From an uncultured Eudoraea sp. (GTDB lineage Bacteria > Bacteroidota > Bacteroidia > Flavobacteriales > Flavobacteriaceae): a stretch of 64,000 nucleotides of DNA. Location of the stretch: positions 62,001-126,000 of the forward strand of contig NZ_CAMYKG010000019.1 of the NCBI RefSeq assembly GCF_947258925.1. Reading direction: 5' to 3'. The notes below the pieces were generated by a model that was given only the letters and a program-made list of their open reading frames with translations, had not been told where the DNA came from and did no database searches. The translations under genes were made by a program, and so were the position numbers. This document shows, piece after piece, positions 27,278 through 36,309 of this stretch (positions are counted from its first letter, which is position 1; each line of letters starts with the position of its first letter).

Positions 27278-27717
27278 TGTTTCTCGATTATAGGTTTAAG
27301 GATGTTTTAATCCTGTTGATTGTTTTTTTCTTTATTTCATGCAAAAGCCAAAATGAAAACAGGAAGTTAGAAATATGGAAGTCCATTGAAGTTAATGCTT
27401 CGGCATACAATTCTGTACGTTATCAAACTTCCGGTACACCTAATATTGCCGCATGGGGAGACACGCTTAAACCGGGTATGAAATGTATTGCCGTATCACG
27501 TGATCTGCTGGAAAAAGGTATTGCTCATAATACCAGGGTAAAGATTAGCGGTTTGGACGGAATCTATCTCGTTAAAGACAAAATGAATAAACGATGGAAA
27601 AATAAAATTGATATTTACATGGGCAATGACATAAAGAAAGCCAGGAATTGGGGGACCAAAAAAGTCATGATGGAATACGCGGTAAAACCGGAAGAGAACC
27701 AAACAGCGCCTGAGTAA
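27277..27717 (+). CDS. 3D-domain lipoprotein (putative cell-wall hydrolase)
   Basis: A 146-aa lipoprotein (hydrophobic N terminus to FFFISCKSQ). The remainder is a 3D (Asp-Asp-Asp) domain of the double-psi beta-barrel fold seen in MltA and RlpA-like murein enzymes: WGDTLKPGMKCIAVSRDL supplies the first Asp, LVKDKMNKRW the second and KIDIYMG the third. A lytic transglycosylase or peptidoglycan-binding role is inferred. It overlaps the upstream VCBS gene by one base, and the next gene is an amidase, which fits a peptidoglycan-processing operon. Confidence 0.8.
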   Translation: MFLDYRFKDVLILLIVFFFISCKSQNENRKLEIWKSIEVNASAYNSVRYQTSGTPNIAAWGDTLKPGMKCIAVSRDLLEKGIAHNTRVKISGLDGIYLVKDKMNKRWKNKIDIYMGNDIKKARNWGTKKVMMEYAVKPEENQTAPE

Positions 27718-27753
27718 TAATCTGTAATAATTAGTAGTAGTTGGTCCGATTAT

Positions 27754-28413
27754 ATGAATAAATTACTTTATAGCTTAATAACATTACTGGTAATATCCTG
27801 TGCAACATCTAAAGAAATTGTTGACAGACCTATCATCTTTGACTATGAACGCGAAGAATTAACGCGGGCATATCTTATGGAGCGATATGGAATTGAACAA
27901 AATTCTCCAACGATCAAGCCTCAAATGATTGTTTTACATTGGACAGTCATACCCACCCTGGAAGAGTCATTCGAGGCATTTAACGCACCTGCTTTGCCCA
28001 ACAAAAGAGCGGATATTCAGCAGGCCGGTGCGCTAAATGTATCCTCACACTTTATGGTGGACCGGGATGGCACAATTTACCGTTTGATGCCGGAAACAAA
28101 TATGGCCAGGCATGTAATCGGGCTGAACCATTGTGCTATTGGTATCGAAAATATAGGGGGAACAGAAGACCTGCCATTAACAAAGGCGCAGTTAAAATCC
28201 AATATTTGGCTGGTAGAATATTTATATCAAAAATATCCAATTGAATATTTGATTGGTCACTATGAGTATACAAATTTTGTAAATCACCCTTTATGGCTGG
28301 AGAAAGACGAATCTTACAGGACTAAAAAAACAGACCCGGGTAAATATTTTATGGAAAGAGTTAGAAAAGCTACCAAAAATCTTAATTTTAAACCCATACC
28401 TAAAAATCCATAA
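27754..28413 (+). CDS. N-acetylmuramoyl-L-alanine amidase lipoprotein
   Basis: A 219-aa Amidase_2 family enzyme that cleaves the lactyl-peptide bond of murein. The signal ends at LVISCATSK (lipobox). Zinc ligands follow the family pattern: IVLHWTVIP (first His), LNHCAIGIENIGG (second His and the conserved Glu region), and KKTDPGKYF (Asp of the K-x-DPG loop). LIGHYEYTNF is also present. It is located in the periplasm or outer membrane. It lies 36 bases after the 3D-domain gene and 3 bases before a carboxypeptidase gene, so it is part of one operon acting on wall peptides. Confidence 0.88.
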   Translation: MNKLLYSLITLLVISCATSKEIVDRPIIFDYEREELTRAYLMERYGIEQNSPTIKPQMIVLHWTVIPTLEESFEAFNAPALPNKRADIQQAGALNVSSHFMVDRDGTIYRLMPETNMARHVIGLNHCAIGIENIGGTEDLPLTKAQLKSNIWLVEYLYQKYPIEYLIGHYEYTNFVNHPLWLEKDESYRTKKTDPGKYFMERVRKATKNLNFKPIPKNP

Positions 28414-28416
28414 AAA

Positions 28417-29886
28417 ATGGCCAGTAAACTTTTGTCCGTATTTCTTATTCTTGTTTTGACCACTCAGGTCTATGGGCAAGGCGTTGACATAACCAGGTCC
28501 TTGTATGACACCTATACAACCTACAAAGAACCAACTTTAAATAAAAGACGAATCAAACATCATGAGCTCAAACCTCTGATTAATAAATTCAAGGAAGATA
28601 CCAGGTTTGACGTTCACAAAGCAGGAACTTCAATAGAAGGCAGGAACTTGTCACTTATAAGTATTGGTAATGGGGAAACAGATGTTTTTTTATGGTCACA
28701 AATGCATGGTAATGAACCAACAGCTACACAGGCCATCTTTGATATTTTGAATTTTCTGGCCAGTAATGATTTTAAAGATGAAAAAGAGGAGATACTAAAT
28801 AATCTCAGACTTCATTTTTTACCTATGCTAAATCCGGACGGCGCAGAAGTCTTCCAAAGAAGAAATGTACTGGGGGTTGATATTAATCGAGATGCGTTAA
28901 GGCTTCAATCACCGGAAAGTAGGACCCTGAAGAGAGTTCGCGATAGCCTGAATGCTGAATTTGGGTTTAATCTTCATGATCAAAGTACCTATTACAACGC
29001 AGAACGCACGGACAAACCGGCTACGATATCTTATCTGGCCCCTGCTTATAATTATGAAAAGGAGATAAATGAAGTACGGGGCAATGCGATGAAAGTAATT
29101 GTTTTTATGAATAATATCATTCAGCAATATGCGCCCGGACAGGTTGGTAGGTATAATGATGATTTCGAACCACGTGCTTTTGGTGATAATATTCAGAAGT
29201 GGGGGACAAGCACAATTTTAATAGAATCCGGCGGCTTTGCCGATGATGTTGAAAAGCAGGAAATCAGAAAACTAAATTATGTTTCTATTCTCTCAGCAAT
29301 TTATACTATTGCAAAGGGAAATTATAAGGATATTCCTCTTGAGGATTATGAAAAAATACCTCAAAACGATCGCAAACTTTTTGATTTAAAAATTGAATCG
29401 GTCAGCTACGAACTCATGGGCTCAGAGTACATAATTGATTTAGGGATTCAAAGACCGGAAGTAGACTTGAAAGGTCATAATGATTTTTGGTATAGCAGCA
29501 GAATAATAGATCAGGGAGATCTTTCCACCTATTATGGGTATAAGACTTTTAAAGCTGATGGCCACCTAATAAGACCGGGTAAGGTATATCCAAAAACACT
29601 TAAATCGGTAAAAGAACTTGACGGCTTAGATCCTATTGAATTACTAAAATCAGGTTATACATATATCAGAGTTGAAAAGTTTGAAGTGAATCAGTTGTAT
29701 TCACATATTCCCTTAAACCTTATTTCTGCTACCTATAAAGTGCCTGAATTTAAACTCTCGGTTGGAAAAAACCCCACCTTTCTGCTTTCTAAGGATCAGA
29801 AAATTACGAAAGCCGTAATCAATGGCTTTTTAATTGACCTGGAATCTGGCAAAAGCGATTTTGTAAATGGTATGCTCTTTAGATGA
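28417..29886 (+). CDS. M14 family zinc carboxypeptidase, secreted
   Basis: A 489-aa protein with a signal peptide (MASKLLSVFLILVLTTQVYGQ region). The M14 domain occupies about 45-310: zinc ligands H and E in QMHGNEPTATQ and the third His in FNLHDQS, the substrate Arg in VDINRDALRL, and the catalytic Glu in LIESGGF. The C-terminal 170 residues are unassigned. Activity on peptides, perhaps amidase-released stem peptides, is inferred from the operon with the amidase upstream. It ends the cluster. Confidence 0.87.
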   Translation: MASKLLSVFLILVLTTQVYGQGVDITRSLYDTYTTYKEPTLNKRRIKHHELKPLINKFKEDTRFDVHKAGTSIEGRNLSLISIGNGETDVFLWSQMHGNEPTATQAIFDILNFLASNDFKDEKEEILNNLRLHFLPMLNPDGAEVFQRRNVLGVDINRDALRLQSPESRTLKRVRDSLNAEFGFNLHDQSTYYNAERTDKPATISYLAPAYNYEKEINEVRGNAMKVIVFMNNIIQQYAPGQVGRYNDDFEPRAFGDNIQKWGTSTILIESGGFADDVEKQEIRKLNYVSILSAIYTIAKGNYKDIPLEDYEKIPQNDRKLFDLKIESVSYELMGSEYIIDLGIQRPEVDLKGHNDFWYSSRIIDQGDLSTYYGYKTFKADGHLIRPGKVYPKTLKSVKELDGLDPIELLKSGYTYIRVEKFEVNQLYSHIPLNLISATYKVPEFKLSVGKNPTFLLSKDQKITKAVINGFLIDLESGKSDFVNGMLFR

Positions 29887-29946
29887 CCAAGGCCAACTTG
29901 ATATCCATAATCTGATAACCAGTGTTATCTAATTGTAAATCTCAAA

Positions 29947-30150
29947 TTATATGCTGCCGTTGAATAAATAGCTAAAGTTGACAGTAAACTGGGAAGCATT
30001 TGCAATTAAGACAACCAACATAGTGAATAAAATCACTACTATTGAAGAGAATACTAAAAGTACCGCACTTTTGTACCATTTAGATAAGGCTCCTATTGCA
30101 CTCTGACTGATAATTTCGTTGATAACATCCATAATTTCTTTTTTTAGCAT
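29947..30150 (-). CDS. small single-pass membrane protein (67 aa), hypothetical
   Basis: Not recognised. From ATG 30150 it reads MLKKEIMDVINEIISQSAIG, then a transmembrane helix (about 28-50, VLLVFSSIVVILFTMLVVLI) and a short tail. The frame extends upstream to 30228 without a sensible protein, so the internal ATG is chosen. It lies downstream of the VWA gene terminator on the same strand, and is the only coding candidate in the 29887-30260 spacer. Confidence 0.4.
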   Translation of the reverse strand: MLKKEIMDVINEIISQSAIGALSKWYKSAVLLVFSSIVVILFTMLVVLIANASQFTVNFSYLFNGSI

Positions 30151-30260
30151 TAAACAATTTTTATAGCTTTTAGGATGATTTAAGTTGCAATGGTTAATTG
30201 AGGTTGTTATATATGAAACAAGTAGCATGCCAAAAACCCTACTTCCAAATGGTTATTGGC

Positions 30261-30290
30261 AAAAAAAATAGACGCAAAATGCGTCTATTT
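30261..30290 (-). terminator. intrinsic terminator of the VWA gene
   Basis: Read on the minus strand: perfect 11-bp stem AAATAGACGCA / TGCGTCTATTT with a 3-base loop, followed by an uninterrupted T tract (the A run at 30261-30268). It lies 24 bases after the VWA stop. Confidence 0.88.
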
Positions 30291-30314
30291 CAATGTCTTT
30301 TAATGGGTTCCTTA

Positions 30315-31406
30315 CTATTCACAGCCACCAGTAAATCCTGTTGCGTCAAATTTAGTTTGAACAGCACCCTGTAAGTTGCCACTGGTTACTTGTATGGCCA
30401 GATTGTTTTCACCACTCCCATCTCTTTTTGGAGAACAGTATTCAAAAAGATAAAAACTATTTGCCTGTTCGTTAACCCTTAAGGAAATATCGTTAAAAGT
30501 GGTTTCCAATTCTTCCTTATTACCAGCAAATACGCTAAATGTCTTACCTATTTCCATCAAGATTTCAGTATCTATCTCTGATCCTAAACCAATGGTAAAA
30601 AACGATATATTACTGTTGGCTTCGTTCACTTTCATTAACGCCTCTTCCTCGGTATATCTGGAAGCCTGATCGGTTCCATCGGTAAAAACAACTATTGATG
30701 TGGCCCCAATAACATTGTCATTGGTACTTTCGTTCAATAATTCCCCAGCAATATTTGTAGATTTTATCACAGCTCCATATAAGTCGGTGGAAGGATCATT
30801 GCTTATGTCAGTTGTTATGCCCTCAATGGAAGCAGTAAGTTCAGCCTTGGAGGCCGTAAGCGGATTTAGTAAATGAAGTTCATCTTCCCCATCAAACCAA
30901 TAAATGGCCATTCTAAAGGACGACTCTTCCTCTGATGGCATCACATTATTGATAAAACTAATTGAAGCAGATTTTAATTCGTCCAGACTGCTACTGAGTA
31001 CGCTGTTACTAAGATCAAGTACCAACAGGGTGTTATTATTGAAAATTTGTGAATTTGGTGATATACGCGCAAAAGATTCGGAAGCCGATATTGTATTAAA
31101 ACATTCATCATTTCTCCCTTGTTCGTAAATGGTAAATTGTTCCGCTGTTAAACCAGGGGCAGGGTTACCCATATTATCGGAGACCTTAAAAAAAACAGAT
31201 ACTTTCCCCGGCAGCGTTGTAAACTGATCCTGGATTGATAGTACAAGGTCACTTTCTCCAAGATTTAGGCATTCATCAACCGGAATTCCTTCACCAAGGG
31301 ACCCAGACTGATTAATATTAAAATTTATGTCATCATCGGCATTTCCGCATGAAAAAAAAAGGACAAAGGCAAAATGTAAGCTAAGCAGCTTCAGAAAGGA
31401 TTTCAT
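30315..31406 (-). CDS. VWA-domain lipoprotein
   Basis: Secreted lipoprotein: signal MKSFLKLLSLHFAFVLFFSC with lipobox FFSC. An ATG two codons upstream (31412) is equally possible. A von Willebrand factor A domain occupies about 140-320, with a metal-ion adhesion site DLSNS (in LLVLDLSNSVLSS), and the later FTDGTDQ Asp. An N-terminal beta domain (about 40-125) precedes it and a Cys-containing tail ends the protein. VWA domains bind proteins through a divalent cation; the partner is unknown. It is monocistronic with a clear terminator and divergent from the molybdenum hydroxylase operon. Confidence 0.85.
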   Translation of the reverse strand: MKSFLKLLSLHFAFVLFFSCGNADDDINFNINQSGSLGEGIPVDECLNLGESDLVLSIQDQFTTLPGKVSVFFKVSDNMGNPAPGLTAEQFTIYEQGRNDECFNTISASESFARISPNSQIFNNNTLLVLDLSNSVLSSSLDELKSASISFINNVMPSEEESSFRMAIYWFDGEDELHLLNPLTASKAELTASIEGITTDISNDPSTDLYGAVIKSTNIAGELLNESTNDNVIGATSIVVFTDGTDQASRYTEEEALMKVNEANSNISFFTIGLGSEIDTEILMEIGKTFSVFAGNKEELETTFNDISLRVNEQANSFYLFEYCSPKRDGSGENNLAIQVTSGNLQGAVQTKFDATGFTGGCE

Positions 31407-31412
31407 TATCAT

Positions 31413-31653
31413 AAGTTTTGTTGTTCCCCATCAGAACGTCCAATTTGATTTTAAATTATGGCCCGGGTTGAAAACTTTGTTAAAACTTGTTAAAGTCAAA
31501 TCTGTAACCCTCGTTGGGTTTAGGTAGTGATAATTTTTCATCAATAAGATTTGTGCTGTTATTCAATAAAATGGCATTAGGGCAATTAAATCATTTTTAC
31601 CGGGGAATACGATTAAGAGCGTATAATAAATGTATCTTTTAACATTAAACAAA
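31413..31653. other. divergent spacer between VWA gene and molybdenum operon
   Basis: AT-rich. The frame open from 31630 only extends iorA upstream with a non-homologous leader; no other ORF or RNA is supported. The operon promoter candidate is at its right end. Confidence 0.4.
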
Positions 31654-31686
31654 TTGTTAAATGGGTTACAGTTAGACATAATTTTG
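31654..31686 (+). promoter_or_regulatory. candidate promoter of the molybdenum hydroxylase operon
   Basis: TTG (31654-31656), 22 bases, then TAATTTTG (31679-31686), an exact match to the Bacteroidota consensus TAnnTTTG. Transcription would start near 31693, leaving a leader of about 40 bases before the iorA ATG. Confidence 0.45.
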
Positions 31687-31731
31687 ATAACTTTAAGAAG
31701 TATATTATTTACTCACTTAAACAACTTGCAC

Positions 31732-32196
31732 ATGCCAACGTATCAATTAAACATTAATGGAGAATCCAGGTCAGTAGAAGTTAGCGAGGATACCCCGTTA
31801 CTTTGGGTTTTACGCGATCATTTAGACCTTGTAGGAGCAAAATATGGCTGTGGGATTGCACTTTGTGGTTCATGTACTATCCATCTGGATGGAGTAGCTG
31901 TTAGGAGTTGCGCAATTTCTATAGCTCAGGTTGAAGGGAAAGCAATAACAACAATTGAAGGCCTTTCCGAAGATGGTACTCATCCGGTGCAGGAAGCCTG
32001 GAAAGAAGTTGATGTCCCTCAATGTGGGTACTGCCAGACAGGCCAGATTATGACAGCCTCAGCATTTTTAAAGGATAATCCAAATCCAACAGAAAATGAG
32101 ATTAAAGACGCAATGCATGGCAATATTTGCAGATGTGCCTCTTATACCAGAATATATAAAGCAGTTGAAATAGCGGCAAACAAAATGGCCCAGTGA
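31732..32196 (+). CDS. iorA: molybdenum hydroxylase small subunit (2Fe-2S), IorA-like
   Basis: A 154-aa iron-sulfur subunit of the xanthine-oxidase family, passing electrons from the molybdenum subunit. Plant-type 2Fe-2S ligands are Cys40, 45, 48 and 60 (YGCGIALCGSC), and the second helical-domain cluster uses Cys98, 101, 133 and 135 (CGYCQTGQ and ICRCASY). The start at 31732 (MPTYQLNINGESRSV) matches the family; the 34-codon upstream extension from 31630 does not. The large subunit starts 19 bases downstream. There is no FAD subunit, as expected for the isoquinoline 1-oxidoreductase (IorAB) type; the real substrate is unknown. Confidence 0.92.
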   Translation: MPTYQLNINGESRSVEVSEDTPLLWVLRDHLDLVGAKYGCGIALCGSCTIHLDGVAVRSCAISIAQVEGKAITTIEGLSEDGTHPVQEAWKEVDVPQCGYCQTGQIMTASAFLKDNPNPTENEIKDAMHGNICRCASYTRIYKAVEIAANKMAQ

Positions 32197-32215
32197 ACCA
32201 ACAAAAAACATCAAA

Positions 32216-34387
32216 ATGTCCACACAAAACAAGTCAATAACATTTAGCAGAAGATCCTTCATGAAAACCAGCTCCCTCGCAGGGGGTGGATTATTAATTG
32301 GGTTTAATTTATTTAATGCCTGTAAACCCAATGCCAAACCACCTGTGAATTTGGCAGAATTGGATTACAATGAGTTTAACGCCTTTATTCAAATTGCAGA
32401 TAATGGTGCCGTAACTATATTTTCACCAAACCCGGAAATTGGACAGGGAGTAAAAACTTCCATGCCAATGATCATTGCGGAGGAATTGGATGTTGCCTGG
32501 AAAGATGTCTATGTGAAGCAGGGTGTGTTGGATACCAATAATTATACGCGACAGGTGGCAGGAGGAAGTCAGTCTATCAGGTTTGGGTGGGATCCATTAA
32601 GGGAAACCGGGGCAACTGCACGTCAAATGCTTGTAAATGCTGCTGCAGCCAGATGGGGTGTAGATCCTTCGGAATGCTCCACAAACGAAGGTGTAATAAG
32701 TAATGCGGCAGGGGATAAATTAGGTTATGGGGAAGTGGTCAATGAAGCAGCCGCGCTTGAAATTCCTGAAGATGTTACACTTAAAGATGTAAAAGACTAT
32801 AAAATAATTGGTACGGATGCCGCCAATGTAGATATCGACAAAATAATTACGGGAGAACCTCTTTTTGGGTTGGATTACAAAGCTGAGGGGATGGTTATTG
32901 CTTCCGTCATGCGTCCGCCAGCTTTTGGCCAAAAACTGGAGACTTTTGATGATGCAGAAGCAAAGGCCGTAGATGGCGTAATAGATGTTTTGAAGTTTGG
33001 CGACAAGATTGCGGTTTTAGCAAAAGATACCTGGTCTGCAATGAAGGGTAAAAAAGCTTTGAAAGCCGAATGGAAATCAGATTCCAAATTGGAAAGTACA
33101 GAAGATCATGATAAATTATTATTGGGATTATTGGATGGAAATAAATTTGAAACGCTTCGAGAGGATGGAAATGTAAAAAAAGCATTTTCCCAGGCAGATA
33201 AGGTACTGGAAAGAACATATGAATCTCCTTTTCTTCCCCATAATTGTTTGGAACCCATGAATTTTTATGCCAACGTAACTGAAGAAAAGATACATTTGGT
33301 AGGACCCATACAAACACCGGAAGGCACTGCAAAGAATATTGCCAAGTTGTTGGAGCGTGATTTTGAAGAGGTGCATTTAGAAATGACCAGAATGGGAGGT
33401 GGATTTGGCAGAAGGCTATATGGAGATTTTGCTGTGGAAGCCGCAGAAATTTCTAACCTGGCCAAAAAACCGGTGAAGGTGGTATTTTCCAGGGAAGATG
33501 ATATGGCTGATGGGATCTACAGACCGGCAATAAAATATAGAATTAAAGCCGCTGTTAAAGATGGAGAAGTAACAGGGTATCATTTAAAAGAGGCGGCAAT
33601 CAACTCTAATATGTATGGTCTGATACCAAACTTTTTTCCGGCAGGCGCCATTGAAAATTACCAGGTTGACGTAGCTAAATATCAGAGTAATATTACAACC
33701 GGTGCCTGGAGGGCGCCTTATACGAACTTCCTGGCTTTTGCAGAGCAAAGTTTTTTCGATGAATTGGCTGAAATGATGGAAGTAGATAAAATTAAACTCA
33801 GATTAGACTTGTTGCAAAAAGTAAAAGGAACAACTGATGAGCGTATTCAGTATTCACCTGAGCGCATGGAAAAAGTAATCAAAACGGCCGTTGAAAAATC
33901 TGGCTGGGGAACAAAACCTGAAGGTGTATACCAGGGATTTGTGAATTATTATTGCCATAATAGTCATGTTGCGGAAGTAGCCGATGTGGTATTGGAAAAT
34001 GGGAATCCTGTGGTAAAGAAGATTACCTGTGTTGTTGATTGCGGGATTGTAATTAATCCTTTAGGGGCTTTAAATCAGATTGAAGGAGGCGTTATTGATG
34101 GGGTAGGACATTCAATGTATGGTGATTTTGGATTTGAGAATGGTGTTCCCACAGCGACTAACTTTGATAGATACAGACTGATTAGAATGAAAGAAGCACC
34201 GGTGGTCGAAACTCATCTGATTCAAAATAAACTTTCACCTACCGGACTCGGTGAACCAACACTTCCTCCTGCAGGGGCTGCAATAGCGAACGCTTTTAAA
34301 GCGGCTACAGGAAAAAGAATATACAATCAGCCATTTATCAAATACCCGGAACTATTAAAAGGACCGGAAAAAGAAATTATAGGATAG
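32216..34387 (+). CDS. iorB: molybdenum hydroxylase large subunit, IorB-like, Tat-exported
   Basis: A 723-aa molybdopterin-binding subunit. A twin-arginine signal (SRRSFMKTSSLAGGGLLIGF, residues about 11-30) predicts export folded with cofactor, dragging IorA along. Molybdenum-site motifs: GGGFGRRLYGDF, GAWRAPYTNFLAFAEQSF and the catalytic Glu in GLGEPTLPPAGA. The absence of an FAD subunit implies that electrons go to an envelope acceptor such as a cytochrome. Hydroxylation of an aldehyde or N-heterocycle is the family reaction. It begins the operon that supplies its own cofactor genes. Confidence 0.92.
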   Translation: MSTQNKSITFSRRSFMKTSSLAGGGLLIGFNLFNACKPNAKPPVNLAELDYNEFNAFIQIADNGAVTIFSPNPEIGQGVKTSMPMIIAEELDVAWKDVYVKQGVLDTNNYTRQVAGGSQSIRFGWDPLRETGATARQMLVNAAAARWGVDPSECSTNEGVISNAAGDKLGYGEVVNEAAALEIPEDVTLKDVKDYKIIGTDAANVDIDKIITGEPLFGLDYKAEGMVIASVMRPPAFGQKLETFDDAEAKAVDGVIDVLKFGDKIAVLAKDTWSAMKGKKALKAEWKSDSKLESTEDHDKLLLGLLDGNKFETLREDGNVKKAFSQADKVLERTYESPFLPHNCLEPMNFYANVTEEKIHLVGPIQTPEGTAKNIAKLLERDFEEVHLEMTRMGGGFGRRLYGDFAVEAAEISNLAKKPVKVVFSREDDMADGIYRPAIKYRIKAAVKDGEVTGYHLKEAAINSNMYGLIPNFFPAGAIENYQVDVAKYQSNITTGAWRAPYTNFLAFAEQSFFDELAEMMEVDKIKLRLDLLQKVKGTTDERIQYSPERMEKVIKTAVEKSGWGTKPEGVYQGFVNYYCHNSHVAEVADVVLENGNPVVKKITCVVDCGIVINPLGALNQIEGGVIDGVGHSMYGDFGFENGVPTATNFDRYRLIRMKEAPVVETHLIQNKLSPTGLGEPTLPPAGAAIANAFKAATGKRIYNQPFIKYPELLKGPEKEIIG

Positions 34388-34388
34388 T

Positions 34389-34634
34389 ATGACAATTTTA
34401 TTATTTGGAATAACCAGGGATATTGTTGGTTCATCAACGCTGGCAATGCCTTCTTCCGAATCGAAACAATTCAAAACCGTCAGGGATTTGAAATCTTTTC
34501 TTGGCAGCTCATATCCTGAATTAAAAAAACTCAGTTCACTGGCCGTTGCAGTAAATAATCATTATGCGGCGGATGATGTTTTAATAAACAGTGCTGACGA
34601 AATTGCATTGATTCCTCCGGTAAGCGGGGGTTGA
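34389..34634 (+). CDS. moaD: molybdopterin synthase sulfur carrier subunit
   Basis: An 81-aa ubiquitin-fold protein ending PPVSGG. The terminal Gly-Gly is adenylated and thiocarboxylated to donate sulfur to the pterin precursor. Its start is one base after iorB. The required MoaE partner is not in the window. Confidence 0.9.
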   Translation: MTILLFGITRDIVGSSTLAMPSSESKQFKTVRDLKSFLGSSYPELKKLSSLAVAVNNHYAADDVLINSADEIALIPPVSGG

Positions 34635-34672
34635 TGCCTTGTAAATATTGAAAACCTAATTAGGGACACTAA

Positions 34673-35656
34673 ATGCTAATAGACAATCATAACAGAGTAA
34701 TTAATTATTTGCGCCTGGCAGTCACAGATAGATGTAATCTAAGGTGTAATTACTGCATGCCATCTGAGGGCATAGATTTCGCCAAAAAGGACAAGCTGCT
34801 CAGTACGGCTGAACTTTCTAAAATTGGTGAGTTAATGGTTCAAATGGGGATTGATAAGATTCGGATAACAGGCGGAGAGCCCTTTGTAAGAAAGGATTTA
34901 ATGACTTTACTCAGGAACCTAAGGAATAATAGCGGACTTAAGGATATTTCGATTACAACGAACGCTACGCTAATAGGACCTCATATTGATGAACTTAAAG
35001 CACTTGGAATTAAGGACGTAAATGTGAGCATGGACGCCATAAATAAAGCCACCTTTGAGCGCATAACAAGGCGCGATCATTTTGACACGGTTCACAATAA
35101 CCTGATACGCCTTATCACCGAAGGGTTTAATGTGCGTATCAATTTTATTGTACTAGATGGGCAGAACGTTGAAGATATAATACCCATGTTGGATTTACAG
35201 AAGCACTATCCGGTTAATGTCCGCTTTCTTGAAGAAATGCCATTCAATGGAGGATCTAAGAAATTCAATTCTATAAAATGGGACTACAAAGCTATTTTAG
35301 CGCATATCAGGAAAACATACCCTGAAATAGAACTTGTACAATCTCCAATAACTTCGACTTCAATAAATTATAAAATAACCGGCCATAAAGGAAACTTTGG
35401 ACTTATTCCTTCGTTTAGCCGGACATTCTGCGGTAGCTGTAACAGACTGCGGATAACCGCTTTGGGAGATGTTATAACCTGCTTGTATGGTCCTCCAAAA
35501 ATTAATCTTCGGGAAATTGTAAGAAGTAATTCTCCCGATGATAACATCAAAGATGCCATACGCAATGTGATTGGGAAAAGAGCTAAAACAGGATTTGAAG
35601 CACAGAAAGAACACAAAGGTGTCTTTGACAATTCAATGACTTCGATAGGAGGGTAA
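34673..35656 (+). CDS. moaA: GTP 3',8-cyclase
   Basis: Radical-SAM enzyme opening molybdopterin synthesis from GTP. The SAM cluster motif CNLRCNYC gives Cys21, 25 and 28; the second cluster lies in FCGSCNRLRITALGDVITC. RITGGEPFVRKD is the radical-SAM GGE motif. The 327-aa chain ends SIGG, the conserved Gly-Gly tail that enters the active site. It lies 38 bases after moaD. MoaC, which acts on its product, is not in this cluster. Confidence 0.96.
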   Translation: MLIDNHNRVINYLRLAVTDRCNLRCNYCMPSEGIDFAKKDKLLSTAELSKIGELMVQMGIDKIRITGGEPFVRKDLMTLLRNLRNNSGLKDISITTNATLIGPHIDELKALGIKDVNVSMDAINKATFERITRRDHFDTVHNNLIRLITEGFNVRINFIVLDGQNVEDIIPMLDLQKHYPVNVRFLEEMPFNGGSKKFNSIKWDYKAILAHIRKTYPEIELVQSPITSTSINYKITGHKGNFGLIPSFSRTFCGSCNRLRITALGDVITCLYGPPKINLREIVRSNSPDDNIKDAIRNVIGKRAKTGFEAQKEHKGVFDNSMTSIGG

Positions 35657-35697
35657 CAGATGCTAAACTAACTTGTATTCCGGTAATTCTAATAACA

Positions 35698-36309
35698 ATG
35701 GAGATCAAAGAAGGAAATTCACAAACAAAACTTTATGGGCTTGTACTTTCAGGGGGGAGAAGTACCAGGATGGGCCATGACAAAAGTCTTATACAATATC
35801 ACGATCTGCCACAGCGTGAACATCTTTATAATTTGTTATCCCAGGTTTGCGACAAAGTCTTTTTGAGCATTCGAAAAGAGCAGCGAGCTGAATTTGCTCC
35901 AAATGTGGCAACCATAATTGACAGAGATGAATATAAAGGTCCTTTTAACGGACTGTTAAGCGCGCATTATTCTAACCCAAAGGTTGCCTGGTTGGTTTTA
36001 GCTTGTGACCTTCCTCTAATTAATCTGGAGGCGATAAAACAATTGATCAAAGAAAGGGATGTTAAAGAAAATGCTACTGCATTTGCCACAAATAAAACGG
36101 GTTTGCCAGAACCTCTTGCTGCAATATGGGAACCTCACGGATTGGATAATGCTATAGATTATCTAAAACAGGCTACCAGCAGTTGCCCAAGGAAATTTTT
36201 GATAAATTCTGATATAAAATTGGTCTTCCCAAAGGATGATATTGTTTTAATGAATGCAAATTCAGAGGACGATTATAAAGAAGTATTATCTAAATTAGAA
36301 TCCCATTGA
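35698..36309 (+). CDS. mobA: molybdenum cofactor guanylyltransferase-like NTP transferase
   Basis: A 203-aa MobA-type nucleotidyltransferase that links GMP to molybdopterin. The nucleotide-binding loop is LVLSGGRSTRMGHDKSLI, with WLVLACDLPLI providing the metal-binding Asp, and GLPEPLAAIW the substrate loop. In an operon for a xanthine-oxidase-family enzyme, which usually takes sulfurated molybdopterin or its cytosine form, a guanylyl enzyme suggests that other enzymes also draw on this cofactor, or that substrate preference has shifted. The stop overlaps the next start (TTGA). Confidence 0.85.
   Translation: MEIKEGNSQTKLYGLVLSGGRSTRMGHDKSLIQYHDLPQREHLYNLLSQVCDKVFLSIRKEQRAEFAPNVATIIDRDEYKGPFNGLLSAHYSNPKVAWLVLACDLPLINLEAIKQLIKERDVKENATAFATNKTGLPEPLAAIWEPHGLDNAIDYLKQATSSCPRKFLINSDIKLVFPKDDIVLMNANSEDDYKEVLSKLESH

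Noticed and set aside
32907-33332. 141-codon minus-strand ORF
   Set aside because: Wholly inside iorB, whose molybdenum motifs are unambiguous in the plus frame.
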